43,314 nt of DNA from a virus (IMGVR_UViG_3300038428_000573:1-43314), one strand, 5' to 3'. Positions 18,301 to 26,557 are shown, counted from the first letter of the stretch. Notes: generated by a model not told the origin, from the letters alone. Numbers and translations: made by a program.

Positions 18301-19940
18301 ACGCTGGCGTTAACCGTTCCCCCGCTCACATAGATCAGTATTCCGACGACATTGACGTAGCTCAGTCCGAGAGACGGATCAGTCCCTACCCGGGTAAGGT
18401 CGTTGATCTTTATCAGGACGTCGGTCCAGTTGCTTTGGCCAATATTGAACTCTGCGGGGTCCGGTGAAGCTGTGGACGGATTCTCCGGGATCGGATAAGC
18501 AGGCTGGGGAGCGATCGGCACAACTTCCTCGCTGGTTAGTTGTGAAGCAATCCCGTACTCAACGGCGGAAAGTTGTGCGCTGACGGTCGGAAGGGTGCCC
18601 GGTGTAGCCCCCCCCAGAGCAGATTGCGCAAAATCGGACTGACGAAGAACGTAGTAATAGTAATTGTGCTGAAAATCCGCATCGGCGGCGTCAACGTTCA
18701 GCATCAGATGAACCTCGGTCACCCACTGCGGATTGTCAAACCAGAGACTCACATGCAGATAGTCTTCGTTCTGGATCGGCCTGCCGCCGACATTGGTGAG
18801 ATCCAGCGAAGAAGTAACCGGACCGGTCGCCCCTGCCATGACCGCAGACATCGAACCATTTGCGACGGTGGGAGTCAGCGTAGCGGTAACGCAGTCTCCG
18901 GTAAGACCGACCCCGCCGACATGGTTGCTGGTGGTCCAGGCACGGAAGTTTGGCGGTGAGGTTATCGCAGCCCCGGCAGATATGGTAGTTCCCCCGGTAT
19001 TGCAACGGAAACTGTACGATCCGTCAGGAGCCGCGGTGACACTGAGCACTCTTACCGGAGTCGGTCCTATTCCCAGCAGCAGCAGTTGATTACGCGCGAC
19101 GCCCGGAAGCGGCGTTGCCGGAACAATTGTGCATAACCCGGATGAACCACTGTCGTACTGAATCGCGGCTACCGTAGTGCCGGTTGAAACTATCGCCGGA
19201 AAAACCTGTTCGATTACTACGTTTTCCCCGCCGACAATCACCATGGATGAAGCAGTCATCCAGCCATAATTTGAAGCTGAAGCCGCAATGCAGGCCATTC
19301 CGGTAGTCCCGGAGTCGTACAGGATCACCGGAGCCGTGGCGCCCGCCGGAATACGCGCGACCGCGCTCAGGACCGAGCCAATGGTTCCGCCGGTTCCGTA
19401 GAGACCGGACCAGGCATTTTCCCCGGCTTCCGTGTTGCTGAAAATCTTGTAGAGCGGCTCGATCCTAGCCGAAGATGGCTCCGAAATCGGGGCGGCTATG
19501 CCGATATTCTGTTTGCTGGAGTTGTCGGTCTTGTAGCGCTGCTGCTTTGCCGAATCGAATACATACAGCCATGGTTCGGGGGACTGTGGGGGGCGATACG
19601 GAACCATTGCCAGAGGATTCCCGCTGAAACCGGTGTCGAGAGAAGAAAGAGAGCCTCCGGCGCCCGAGTAGAGCACTGTCCCGGCCCCCACGAAGCGGCT
19701 GAATGGGTTGGATGAAGCCTCAGGGGTGCTGTCGTTCATCCGGCAGATGGAGTGAATCGGAACGTCCGCAGCGGTCGTGGCAAGCGATGCAATTGCCGGG
19801 CGGGTGGTCAGTGCTCCGGTCTGCGTGTCGGGCTGAAGATTGAACAAAAGCGAGCATCTTCCGTCAGGAAGCAGATCGGGCGGATGGTGGATGTCCATCC
19901 CGGTATAGGCGAACTTTCCGGGAATTCTCCTGAAGTCCAT
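15387..19940 (-). CDS. Large tail nozzle / hub-like protein with tandem C-terminal repeats
   Basis: The product has 1517 residues. The N terminus (DFRRIPGKFAYTG, then LLFNLQPDTQTGALTTRPAI and a SICRMND segment) resembles the beta-propeller-type nozzle or DNA-stabilisation proteins of short-tailed phages, which close the tail tube. The central part is beta-rich with many Trp and Pro. Residues about 1116-1406 are three tandem repeats of 96-98 residues, and a divergent tail follows. The start ATG overlaps the stop of the connector-like gene (TGATG), and its own stop overlaps the next gene in the same way, so the tail genes are tightly coupled. The nozzle assignment rests on order and N-terminal look, not on a clear family motif. 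Confidence 0.65.
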   Translation of the reverse strand: MDFRRIPGKFAYTGMDIHHPPDLLPDGRCSLLFNLQPDTQTGALTTRPAIASLATTAADVPIHSICRMNDSTPEASSNPFSRFVGAGTVLYSGAGGSLSSLDTGFSGNPLAMVPYRPPQSPEPWLYVFDSAKQQRYKTDNSSKQNIGIAAPISEPSSARIEPLYKIFSNTEAGENAWSGLYGTGGTIGSVLSAVARIPAGATAPVILYDSGTTGMACIAASASNYGWMTASSMVIVGGENVVIEQVFPAIVSTGTTVAAIQYDSGSSGLCTIVPATPLPGVARNQLLLLGIGPTPVRVLSVTAAPDGSYSFRCNTGGTTISAGAAITSPPNFRAWTTSNHVGGVGLTGDCVTATLTPTVANGSMSAVMAGATGPVTSSLDLTNVGGRPIQNEDYLHVSLWFDNPQWVTEVHLMLNVDAADADFQHNYYYYVLRQSDFAQSALGGATPGTLPTVSAQLSAVEYGIASQLTSEEVVPIAPQPAYPIPENPSTASPDPAEFNIGQSNWTDVLIKINDLTRVGTDPSLGLSYVNVVGILIYVSGGTVNASVGGCWVGGGYGPDCNFNIYGNQDPEIQWRYRYRNSSTGAHSTVSPETRNGEILRRQGINLTAAASSDAQVDYVDWERRGGSNPDWHYVGSQPVALGYTFTDTVTEAAAQIGDPLEVTSYQPWPVTDVPHSGMALVVGTSVVYESGDEFNPRWLRGTEIIIGGNTYSLFQPPTSDTTLTLAQSVPGTPGTISFSVPEATIEGQSLYAGWLDEANNRICAVGDPLNPGLMYFSNNDNPDGASDSGYIEVTTPSEPLLNGFYAEGSNYVFTSSSLYRVESTPGQANPYTSYRLAGIDGLAGPWAFDAQRFMLFWWGPDGIYMYNFGAQAVNITAPDLYPLFPHSGQSGQQGIPGVPVSIGGQTIYPPDYAETTSLRVAYSESFVYCSYLNNALLSNYNETLVFSLDSKGWRKDAYSPNVTNFLLERGVPNPLLLAGGSDGNLYQVSSTATADAGGAIAWAVLPPAQDAGDSRANKQWGDLLLDYSTAANANAPTLAVFWDDLLVSGPTPAVALSSSRTQKVLDLITPPQTSDTLIIHRNITTLISGTGPIWLYEWQPSYLPLPENTTARVGDWQIGGQPGYKWINGVVIHMDTGNIAKSFTIEYDNQVSTAAITVQHNGEQRLPYYFAPIYAHEVRLVPQDDVVCRDWHDEAWIFNPEPEYGGALAVNWVNGGQEGYKWINGILLHADTYNNAKVIQVQFDGNAGPTVNITIQHNGEEALPYYFTPVYAHEMRIVPQDAVVWRYWPDTAWMFNMEPEYGGALAVNWVDGGTPHYKFVQGFRLHADTFGQNKQIQILYEGGIAGPVLTINHNGEETLPYSWTPPFKAHLMYIKPLDNVPWRYWPNTEWVYEIEPEPANYWITQPTAMGQQGYLHTREMWLAFAGATAGGVVSVIVDGNLTVLATLPTAASPVKKYFPLPPLKGLYWQLTGSGTGLQFYEKDIEFLVKPWASTGPYQRVKPFGDVSGGAGVSGAKI
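15723..16595 (-). repeat. Three tandem about 97-residue protein repeats in the nozzle-like gene
   Basis: Residues 1116-1211, 1212-1308 and 1309-1406 each begin with W-x-x-GG-x-x-x-YK and contain an H-x-DT motif. Each then has HNGE-x-x-LPY, a variant of Y-AHE-x-R-x-VPQD, an R-x-W-x-x-x-x-W box and an EPEYGGALAVNW-type end. Copies 1 and 2 are the closest pair; copy 3 has drifted (HYKFVQG, EPEPANYW). The repeats look like carbohydrate- or surface-binding beta modules, which is inference. Confidence 0.8.
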
Positions 19941-21253
19941 CAGGCAATCATCCTCGCCATTTCCATGTCGCCTTTGGTCGCAGGAAGTTCAGCCTGACAC
20001 TTGTAGAACGCAATGGCCTCCAGCCGTCCGTTCTGTGCTTTGGCGCTGGTGATCAGATTCTGATACAGACGATCAGTTCCGTCAAACTCCGCTCCGCCCA
20101 TTTTGAAAGAAGCGATGTGCTGGGCATAGTCGAGAACAGGATCGATCTGGTCCCGGCCGATCTGCATGTAGCCGCTGACGGGGGCGTTTGCGCAGGTCCA
20201 CAGGCTAATGCCGTAAACTCCGTCGGGGGTCTGCCCCACACAGGCAAGATGACGCCCGGCTATCCCCACGAATGTGGGAGGACCCGAAGTCTGCTGCCAG
20301 TCCGGCTGATAGAAGTCCAGATCAAACACGGACCCGATCCCGCAGGTGACGTTGTTGATGGATCCGGTCAGCACCGAAGCATAGATACGGGCGACCTCGA
20401 CGAATTCCCGATACCGCTGTTCACAATACGCGGCCCGAGCGTAATCGCGGGAAGGACCGTCCGACCCCAGCAGATCCGCCAGCGCTCCCCATTTAACAGC
20501 AGGGGTCAGGTCGTCGCTGATACCGATAACTACCGGGCTCGCCGGATTCAGGTTAAGAGTCACACCGGACTGAACGATCAGCAGATCGATTTCTCCGTTG
20601 GACAATGGAGGAGGAATGCACCGAAGCGTCTGCGGAGGCACTCCGTACACGCTGTAAGCTATCGGCTGGGTGGGTTGCTGGGTGGCCGCGGGGATGTAGG
20701 TCTGTTCCGCCCACTCGTCCATTCTTCCCAGCGGATAAATCTGCACTCCGGGAAGAGGCATCCAGGCGGCCCTGCGAACGTCCAGAACCCCGTCAGGAAG
20801 AGAAACCAGATCAATCGGAGGGGAAGGACCGCCAATGTTCTGCTGCGTAACCTGCCGCCCCGTATCGCCGATAAAGCGGTTCAGACGCGCCTGCATGGCC
20901 GCCTGTAACTGAGCAAAGGTAAATTGTCCGGTCCCGGTCCATCCCGTGGTCAGCGGCGGCTCAAGCAATGCCGCGAGGATGTTGTTGGCGACCTCAACAT
21001 CAGTGACGAAGTTCTGAAGAGGGGTGTTGGGGACTACCGAAGGATCGCTAAGACTGTAGTAGTTCTTCCTCGCAGCAGTGTTGAAGTTCAGCTTTTGCTT
21101 GTAAGATCCCGTGAGCGCCTGATTAAAGCGAACAGCCTCGTACAGGCACTCCAGAAGCTCATTCGGCTGGTTCCAGTAGACGAGGTTCGGGTCCTGCAGC
21201 CGACCGGCAAGCTGCTGGGCGGCGGTAGTGAAGGTGATGTACTGGAACGCCAC
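19940..21253 (-). CDS. Putative head-tail connector / tail adaptor protein (437 aa)
   Basis: The start codon is GTG at 21253, with GGAGG about 11 bases upstream; no ATG fits. The N terminus (FTTAAQQLAGRLQDPNLVYW, then ELLECLYEAVRFNQALTG) is helical and resembles the start of connector or adaptor proteins that sit under the portal in short-tailed phages. The middle contains a beta-rich stretch (PPIDLVSLPDGVLDVRRAAW), as in structural proteins of this class. The C-terminal part is helical. It lies between small linker genes and the nozzle-like gene, matching the usual order adaptor then nozzle. Its TGA overlaps the next ATG. The assignment is by position and general look. Confidence 0.6.
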   Translation of the reverse strand: MAFQYITFTTAAQQLAGRLQDPNLVYWNQPNELLECLYEAVRFNQALTGSYKQKLNFNTAARKNYYSLSDPSVVPNTPLQNFVTDVEVANNILAALLEPPLTTGWTGTGQFTFAQLQAAMQARLNRFIGDTGRQVTQQNIGGPSPPIDLVSLPDGVLDVRRAAWMPLPGVQIYPLGRMDEWAEQTYIPAATQQPTQPIAYSVYGVPPQTLRCIPPPLSNGEIDLLIVQSGVTLNLNPASPVVIGISDDLTPAVKWGALADLLGSDGPSRDYARAAYCEQRYREFVEVARIYASVLTGSINNVTCGIGSVFDLDFYQPDWQQTSGPPTFVGIAGRHLACVGQTPDGVYGISLWTCANAPVSGYMQIGRDQIDPVLDYAQHIASFKMGGAEFDGTDRLYQNLITSAKAQNGRLEAIAFYKCQAELPATKGDMEMARMIA

Positions 21254-21268
21254 CGCCGGGCCAGCCTC

Positions 21269-21463
21269 CTAGAACGGCTTGACTACTTTGCCCGCTGTCT
21301 GCGCCGAACGCACACGCGCCCCGGCCACCGGGATCTCCGGGCGCATCGTGTTATCGGCAACCTTCGGGCGCAGGCTTCCCTTTTTTATCAGCCCGTTGCT
21401 GTCCTTCGCCATTGGCGAGCGCAGCGGCCCAAGATGTGCACTGCCGCCTTTGCTGGTTTTCAT
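21269..21463 (-). CDS. Small basic protein, paralogue of its upstream neighbour (64 aa)
   Basis: This is a short Gly/Lys/Arg-rich protein of unknown function. Its opening (MKTSKGGSAHLGPLRSPMA) matches that of the neighbouring gene (MRKTTHGGSGMIGGVRSPMA) in the pattern K-T-x-x-GGS, then G-x-x-RSPMA. The pair therefore looks like an old tandem duplication. The ATG overlaps the neighbour's TGA as ATGA, and GAGGG lies eight bases upstream. Small basic proteins between head and connector genes may bind DNA or cement the connector; nothing in the sequence decides between these. Confidence 0.6.
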   Translation of the reverse strand: MKTSKGGSAHLGPLRSPMAKDSNGLIKKGSLRPKVADNTMRPEIPVAGARVRSAQTAGKVVKPF

Positions 21464-21648
21464 ACGTTGTCCCTCGCTTTCTGCGGCGAACTGACCGGCG
21501 GAGTGCGCCCGGTGCCGCTGCGCCGCGAAATGTCGCAGCCGGGTGGGTGCATTTTCGGTTTATCGACGACAATACCGTGTCCTCTGGCGGCCATGGGCGA
21601 GCGGACCCCGCCGATCATGCCCGATCCGCCATGCGTTGTTTTGCGCAT
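21460..21648 (-). CDS. Small Gly/Pro-rich protein, first of a tandem paralogue pair (62 aa)
   Basis: Function is unknown. The GGS...G-x-x-RSPMA block is shared with the next gene, while the C-terminal halves differ (this one has KPKMHPPGCD and a Ser/Arg/Pro-rich tail). A good ribosome binding site (AAAGGAGA, about five bases before the ATG) supports it as a real gene despite its length. An operator-like palindrome, TGTAGAGTCTACA, sits directly upstream of that ribosome binding site. A regulator bound there could block transcription into the connector and tail genes, or a hairpin could mask translation. Confidence 0.6.
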   Translation of the reverse strand: MRKTTHGGSGMIGGVRSPMAARGHGIVVDKPKMHPPGCDISRRSGTGRTPPVSSPQKARDNV

Positions 21649-21660
21649 TCAGATCTCCTT

Positions 21661-21673
21661 TGTAGAGTCTACA
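21661..21673. promoter_or_regulatory. Palindromic operator-like site, copy 2
   Basis: An exact TGTAGAGTCTACA palindrome occupies the 25-base gap between the stop at 21674 and the start at 21648. On the transcribed strand it runs straight into AAAGGAGA, the ribosome binding site of the 62-aa gene. This is the same arrangement as at 2444-2456, and the two share 19 identical bases. Confidence 0.6.
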
Positions 21674-22750
21674 TTATACCGGAGGCAGAATACTGCTGAT
21701 ATCGTGCGACTGCAGGAATTCACCGCCCAGCGGGAAGCTGAACCCGCCGTTGAACACGAACGGCTTCGGCGACGGCATGATCTCGTCATCCTCCCTGCAA
21801 CAGCTCAGCAATGTTACCTTTCGTTCCCGTTCCATCTCCGCGCAGTACTGCACCCAGTTGGTGCCCTGCAGATCCTTAAATCGGGTAACGTTCGCCATCG
21901 CCCACTGGCCCGCGAACACTTTGGCCTGAAACGTCACCGCGTCGTCGAGAGCGTAGCTGACCTGCGGCAGCTGCGCGGTCATTGTCAGCAGCGGCCCTTT
22001 GCTTACGTAGTTTGCCTGGTAGGTGTTTGCGGTATTCACCGGGTTCGGATACATTTCATACACCGGTTGTCCCCGCGAGTTATGTTGCAGGTACGCCAGG
22101 ATGTACGCATCGCCCTGCCCGCCGCGCTGCGGGTCGATCCGGTTCAGCTCCTCCTGCGAAAAATACAACTGGCGGCCGGTGATCGCATAACCGTCCAGCA
22201 GGTTGGTAATCGACAGATACCGGGCAAACTGACCGTCCGTACCGGTGGAAGTAACCGGCAGAAACGGCGCGGCGTAGAAGGCTTTGAGCACCTGGTATTG
22301 CAGGCCGGTGCCGGACGCCTGGCCGTAAGGAGCGTCGATGGTCATATTGCCGTTGCCGTCCCAGCCGGTGATAGTGTAATTCGGTCCGACAGGCGACTGC
22401 AGAGCGGTTGCGCTGCTGCCCAGCCTGATCTGATAACCTACACCGAGGATCGGCGACGCCAGCGGCGGATTGCCGAAAGCCACCGTGTTTAGAGCCGCCG
22501 TTGCCGACGGAGACATAACCACCATTGTGCTGTTAAAAACAACACTACATGTGCCGACCGAGATTACAGCGGGCACAAATAACTGCGCATTGGCTATTAC
22601 CTGCCACGACCACATCCGCCAGTCGTTGATGCGCTTCCATGCGCGGTTGATAATGCGCGCCGCCATCGGATCGGGCAGCGGCGATATCTCCCCGGTCAGC
22701 TCCTTGTAGAGCTGCTGGAAGGTCAGCAGCGGATATGGATTGGTGGGCAT
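21674..22750 (-). CDS. Head completion / connector-like structural protein (358 aa)
   Basis: No motif gives a firm name. The N-terminal 60 or so residues are helical and charged (LTFQQLYKELTGE, then AARIINRAWKRINDWRMWSW), like the opening of phage head-completion or adaptor proteins. The middle is beta-rich and the C-terminal part (FKDLQGTNWVQYCAEMERE, then CCREDDE) is helical again. It follows the capsid, two small head proteins and precedes the tail adaptor, which is where a portal-to-tail connector belongs. The ATG at 22750 lies 22 bases after the previous stop. Confidence 0.6.
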   Translation of the reverse strand: MPTNPYPLLTFQQLYKELTGEISPLPDPMAARIINRAWKRINDWRMWSWQVIANAQLFVPAVISVGTCSVVFNSTMVVMSPSATAALNTVAFGNPPLASPILGVGYQIRLGSSATALQSPVGPNYTITGWDGNGNMTIDAPYGQASGTGLQYQVLKAFYAAPFLPVTSTGTDGQFARYLSITNLLDGYAITGRQLYFSQEELNRIDPQRGGQGDAYILAYLQHNSRGQPVYEMYPNPVNTANTYQANYVSKGPLLTMTAQLPQVSYALDDAVTFQAKVFAGQWAMANVTRFKDLQGTNWVQYCAEMERERKVTLLSCCREDDEIMPSPKPFVFNGGFSFPLGGEFLQSHDISSILPPV

Positions 22751-22772
22751 GGATACCCGCTGCGCTCCTGCG

Positions 22773-23159
22773 CTACTGCAAACCGAACGCTACCAGACGC
22801 ACGATCTCGGCGGACAGATTGACGCCCGCGCCGACTTCGGCCCCGGTGGCCGCTACGATCCACCGCAGCAGCCAAGTATTATTGCCCTGCCCCTGATTGT
22901 AAGCGGCGTACTGAAAAGCCTGCACGGTGTAAGTGCCAGAAATGCTGCTTCCAACAACGAAGATACCTTCGATATTTGGCGTAGCCAAACCGAAGTTAGC
23001 CGCGTTAATTGCCTGCCCGCCGGTTGGCGGTGCGAGCGGATTTGCTGAATTGTTGACAACCGGCACGTAGCTGGCCGGTCCGGTCCAGTCAAGAGGCGCA
23101 TAGGGACGATCTCCCCATGCGCCGTTGCGGGGCGAGTCCGCGAAAGGAGTGATAATCAT
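22773..23159 (-). CDS. Small head / structural protein (128 aa)
   Basis: The function is not recognised. The protein is predicted mainly beta, with GIFVVGSSISGTYTVQAFQYAAY near the centre and a hydrophobic C terminus (EIVRLVAFGLQ). No Cys or signal peptide is present. AAGGGAGGA lies about 12 bases before the ATG. Its place just after the capsid and the 228-aa protein suggests a decoration or head-stabilising protein. This is context only. Confidence 0.6.
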   Translation of the reverse strand: MIITPFADSPRNGAWGDRPYAPLDWTGPASYVPVVNNSANPLAPPTGGQAINAANFGLATPNIEGIFVVGSSISGTYTVQAFQYAAYNQGQGNNTWLLRWIVAATGAEVGAGVNLSAEIVRLVAFGLQ

Positions 23160-23177
23160 GGTATCGATGATCCTCCC

Positions 23178-23864
23178 TTACGACGGCATGTACGTCGGAC
23201 CGGCAACGCCGAGAAATACCGGCGAAATCTGACCGGCAACCGGGACGCGGTACCAGGCGCGCCCGATCAGACCTTTGAGGATCGCCGGGGTCAGGGTGGC
23301 GTTGGCGCCGATCACGTCCGCATTCGCGCTGGGCGTGTTGAAGTCGATTGAGACGTAGTCCTCGACCATCGGCGAGAATACGTTCAGCGGCGACGCCTTG
23401 AACTTCACTTCGGCGATACCGGCGACCTGAATAAACCAGTAGTTGCCTTTACCGGTGTTGCACAGAGCGATACCGGCGATCTGCTGCGGGTCGCCGCCGC
23501 CCAGCAATGCGATATCCGGGGTAACGATAAAATTACCCTGCTGGAAGTTGCCGGTAGGCTGCGACAGCCAGAAAACGATCTGCCCCTGCGCGGCGGTGCC
23601 GCTGGACGCAGCGTAGAACTGCACGTACTGGTAGTCTCCGCCGAACAGCAGCGGACCGTTAACCGGATCGCTCAGGTTCGCCGCCTGAGCGGTGGAGAGC
23701 GTCAGTATACCGCCGATAAACCCCGCGTAAGGCTGCACGATGCTGCCCGATACCTGCGCTGTGGAAATAACCGCTCCGGGCGTCGGATCGCCCGCGTAGC
23801 TGGCGGTGTTCAGATACTTCTGCGTGATCTGGATGGACTGATTAGCACTGCGATTTGCCGGCAT
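23178..23864 (-). CDS. Putative capsid decoration / head protein (228 aa)
   Basis: The ATG at 23864 follows GGAGG by nine bases, 15 bases after the capsid stop, so it is co-expressed with the capsid protein. The sequence is beta-rich with many Gly, Ala and Gln residues (YVQFYAASSGTAAQGQIVFW, then GIALCNTGKGNYWFIQVAG) and lacks charged helices. Genes of this size directly after the capsid gene often encode head decoration or cement proteins. No specific family is recognised here. Confidence 0.6.
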   Translation of the reverse strand: MPANRSANQSIQITQKYLNTASYAGDPTPGAVISTAQVSGSIVQPYAGFIGGILTLSTAQAANLSDPVNGPLLFGGDYQYVQFYAASSGTAAQGQIVFWLSQPTGNFQQGNFIVTPDIALLGGGDPQQIAGIALCNTGKGNYWFIQVAGIAEVKFKASPLNVFSPMVEDYVSIDFNTPSANADVIGANATLTPAILKGLIGRAWYRVPVAGQISPVFLGVAGPTYMPS

Positions 23865-23879
23865 CTCTCATGTCCTCCT

Positions 23880-25007
23880 TTAGCTGACCCAGCCGTAACC
23901 CTGTACGGCGGACCACGGCGCAACGTCTTCGAGGTTGACCGCGGCCTTTAACTGCGAGGCAACGCGGGTGTTGTCGGGAGCCCGGATGAAATCGGTCGGC
24001 ATAAAGCCGAATTCGCTGGATGCCGACAGACGGAAAGCGATCCGTCCGAGGTTATGGAAGCAACCGACCTCGCCGACGGTGCAGGCGGTGCTCACCGGGA
24101 AGTTGCTGAGCGTCGCCGGACCGGTAGTTACAGTACCGGTCAGATTGCTGCCGCCGGGGTTATTGGTCTTCCCGAACGAGTTGAAGCTCGACGGAAAGTA
24201 ATCGTCGATCATCACGATGGCGTTTTTGAAACGGAAGCCCATCGCGCCGAAGAACGGGTCGCGCACACCCGCGCCGTCCATGCCGAACCGCTGCTGCTGC
24301 TGAATACGGTTCTCGACGAAGTTGTTCAGCGGCTTGTTGCAGGTGAACAGATCCGGCTGATCCTGCCCGCGCACCGCCAGAATGTACATCGCGTTGAACT
24401 GCGCGTACTGGATGGTTCCGGCGGCACCGGATGCCTGCCCGCCCCAGTAGGTATTGCCGTTCAGCGCCGCACCGATGTTACCGTTGCGCTGCGCGGTGCC
24501 GTAGGTACCGTAGACCCCGCCTTCGTAAGACGGGTCCACACCGTTGTTGTAGGCTTCAACCCAGCCGTTAATATTGATTGTGCGGGGCGCGATCTGTCCG
24601 TTCTGCTGGATGTCCAAAGCCATGATCGTGGACATTGTCAGGTATGCGTTCGCCATATCGGTTTCAAGCAGCGAGAAGACCGCGAGATCGCCGGTGTTCA
24701 GGACCGAAATGTCTTCGAGGTATTCGATAATCATCACCACGTAATAACGCGGGTCGAACACATTGCTGCTGATAGTGAGCGGTTTGGTCAGGTTGAAACC
24801 GCCCATGCCTTTGGGGTAGGCACCACCGAGAAGCGGCGCGTACAATTGCAGGTTGCGCATGAACGCGCCGCCTTCGAAGGGTATGAGACACTTGCTGCGA
24901 AGGTGAGCCTGAAATACCGAGGACAGGAAAAACTCATCCTCGATAGCGTCCTGGTTAACTTCGGGAAGCGTGGTCTCGTTGATAGGATCTAACAACGGGT
25001 CTGCCAA
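23880..25007 (-). CDS. Major capsid protein, HK97-fold type (375 aa)
   Basis: The order scaffold, then this gene, then small head proteins, the size, and the sequence pattern support the capsid call. The N-terminal arm (MADPLLDPINETTLPEVNQ) leads to a helix-rich region (VFSLLETDMANAYLTMSTIMA). A long Gly/Asn-rich section follows, then a C-terminal core with FKNAIVMIDDYFP and FGFMPTDFIRAPDN. The start codon is TTG at 25007, with a strong GGAGG eight bases upstream and no ATG or GTG that would fit. TTG is unusual for the most abundant virion protein. The first 30 or so residues may be removed or may act as a built-in delta-like arm; there is no visible protease motif next door. Confidence 0.8.
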   Translation of the reverse strand: MADPLLDPINETTLPEVNQDAIEDEFFLSSVFQAHLRSKCLIPFEGGAFMRNLQLYAPLLGGAYPKGMGGFNLTKPLTISSNVFDPRYYVVMIIEYLEDISVLNTGDLAVFSLLETDMANAYLTMSTIMALDIQQNGQIAPRTININGWVEAYNNGVDPSYEGGVYGTYGTAQRNGNIGAALNGNTYWGGQASGAAGTIQYAQFNAMYILAVRGQDQPDLFTCNKPLNNFVENRIQQQQRFGMDGAGVRDPFFGAMGFRFKNAIVMIDDYFPSSFNSFGKTNNPGGSNLTGTVTTGPATLSNFPVSTACTVGEVGCFHNLGRIAFRLSASSEFGFMPTDFIRAPDNTRVASQLKAAVNLEDVAPWSAVQGYGWVS

Positions 25008-25042
25008 AGCAGTTACCTCCTAAAATGATCTGTTGTCCTGCG

Positions 25043-26086
25043 TCAGGACGCCTTCCTGCCGTAACCGGCAGAGCCTCCGCGCTCCAGAAACTTCTGCGCA
25101 GCCCGCTGCGCCGCCGGCATGCGGCCCGCGCCGCCCTGCCGCACATGCTGCCCCGGCGCGACCTGCAATACAGGAATGCCATCTCCCGCCGGTCCGGCAG
25201 CCTTTACGGGATCGGTCTCAAATGTACGGAACCTGGTTTTGAACGCGCCGCTGATCCCCGCCCCGCCGTCGGTGAAGTCGTTCGGCCTGGGGCCGGTAAC
25301 CACTTCCAATGCCGCTTTGCTGCGGGCGTCCGCATCGGCCCTGTCGCGTTCCTCGGCCCAGCGTACCTTTTCACTTTCAAGGCGTTTCTGCATGCGCAGT
25401 CCGCTGTCTCCGGCAATGTTGAACTTCTGCTCCCATACGTCGCGCAGGCCGCCGTGCGTGCCCTCACGGGCAACCTTCAGGATTTCCTGCTGTTCGGCGA
25501 AGGTGAGCGGCTTGCCGGTAAGTTCCTGATGTTCGCGGTTGATTTCCGACCAGATGATCGGCAGCGACGCCATCGCGCCCAGTTCGGGAATCATCTGACC
25601 GGCGAACTTCGCTTCCGCTTCCTTCAGGATGTCCGCTTTGAAAACGGCCAGCCGGGTGTCCAGATCCGGGGTGTTATCCACCACAGCGCCCTGTTTGCGT
25701 GTTTCGATCAGTTCCGACATGCCGGGAAGGTCCTCGTCGGTCAACTGATACTTGTCGCGCAAAATCTCCATCAGCGCCTTCGCCTTGGCCGTGCTGATCC
25801 TGCCAACCGCCACTTCTTTCATAATCGCGGCTTTTTCCGCGTCGGCGGCGACCAGCGCGGCGCGCGCGGCCTTCAGTTGTCCGTCCACATCGCCAAGCTG
25901 CCTGCGCTGCTCGGCTAATTCCTGCGACTTCTTCGTGTAATCGGCGGTACGCGTGTACCCGCCGACGAATTTTACCGCCAGTGCGTCGTTCTTCGTGTAC
26001 CGGTCCAGCAGGAACGCCGCCATTTCGGCGTCGCCTCCGGCGGCTTCGGCAATACACGATTCGAGCAGTGCTTTATCGACCGGCAT
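25043..26086 (-). CDS. Capsid scaffolding protein (347 aa)
   Basis: This is a highly charged, almost all-helical protein directly before the capsid gene, the classic place for a scaffold. A long coiled-coil region at about 50-95 (KKSQELAEQRRQLGDVDGQL and onwards) is followed by acidic helices and a middle region with EELTGKPLTF-like turns. The C-terminal tail is basic and Gly/Arg-rich (GQHVRQGGAGRMPAAQR), as expected for the part that binds the inner capsid surface. The ATG at 26086 has AAGGA about eight bases upstream. It carries no protease motif, so head maturation may lack a dedicated protease or use one elsewhere. Confidence 0.75.
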   Translation of the reverse strand: MPVDKALLESCIAEAAGGDAEMAAFLLDRYTKNDALAVKFVGGYTRTADYTKKSQELAEQRRQLGDVDGQLKAARAALVAADAEKAAIMKEVAVGRISTAKAKALMEILRDKYQLTDEDLPGMSELIETRKQGAVVDNTPDLDTRLAVFKADILKEAEAKFAGQMIPELGAMASLPIIWSEINREHQELTGKPLTFAEQQEILKVAREGTHGGLRDVWEQKFNIAGDSGLRMQKRLESEKVRWAEERDRADADARSKAALEVVTGPRPNDFTDGGAGISGAFKTRFRTFETDPVKAAGPAGDGIPVLQVAPGQHVRQGGAGRMPAAQRAAQKFLERGGSAGYGRKAS

Positions 26087-26153
26087 TCACTATCCTTCCG
26101 CCGCCATGGGACGGTTGCGGCTTATCCCGGATGCCTTATCAGCGCCCCGCCTG

Positions 26154-26501
26154 TCACGCGGTGGTATTGGGCACCGGGGGCTCGGCCGTACCCGGCGAAC
26201 TGACAATCTGCCTTTGTGCCGCGCGGATCGCTTCCGAAGCGGTGCGGAGAGCCTTGGTAGCCGCCGGATAGCTCGATGCCATCTCCATCAGCTGCGCTTC
26301 CGCCGCCCGCAGTATCTGAATGTCCTTGTTCAGCTTCGCGTCCGCCGAACTGTTTTGCTGCGATTGCGCCCCGGAGGGACCGGGCTGCCCCGCGCCGGGA
26401 ATACGCCCGGACATATCGTCGCCGCCGGTGTCCGGCGGGGGCGGGTTCATACCGGCCATCATGGACGGGGACGCTGACGCGGGTGAGTGAACATCAGGCA
26501 T
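26154..26501 (-). CDS. Pro-rich protein with helical C-terminal half (115 aa)
   Basis: Function is unknown. Residues 1-50 are Pro/Ser/Gly-rich and disordered. Residues about 52-100 form a helix or coiled coil (ADAKLNKDIQILRAAEAQLM, then ATKALRTASEAIRAAQ). It lies just before the scaffold and could be a minor scaffold partner or head protein. No Shine-Dalgarno is visible before the ATG at 26501, and in-frame ATGs about 14 codons further in have none either, so the start is uncertain. Confidence 0.5.
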   Translation of the reverse strand: MPDVHSPASASPSMMAGMNPPPPDTGGDDMSGRIPGAGQPGPSGAQSQQNSSADAKLNKDIQILRAAEAQLMEMASSYPAATKALRTASEAIRAAQRQIVSSPGTAEPPVPNTTA

Positions 26502-26557
26502 CGAAACGTGATACGAACGGTTTTACAAAGGGTTAAATGTTAACGGTTAAAGGAACA

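Noticed and set aside
20924-22492. 522-codon plus-strand frame over connector genes
   Set aside because: It crosses four well-supported minus-strand genes and their junctions and has no coding-like pattern.
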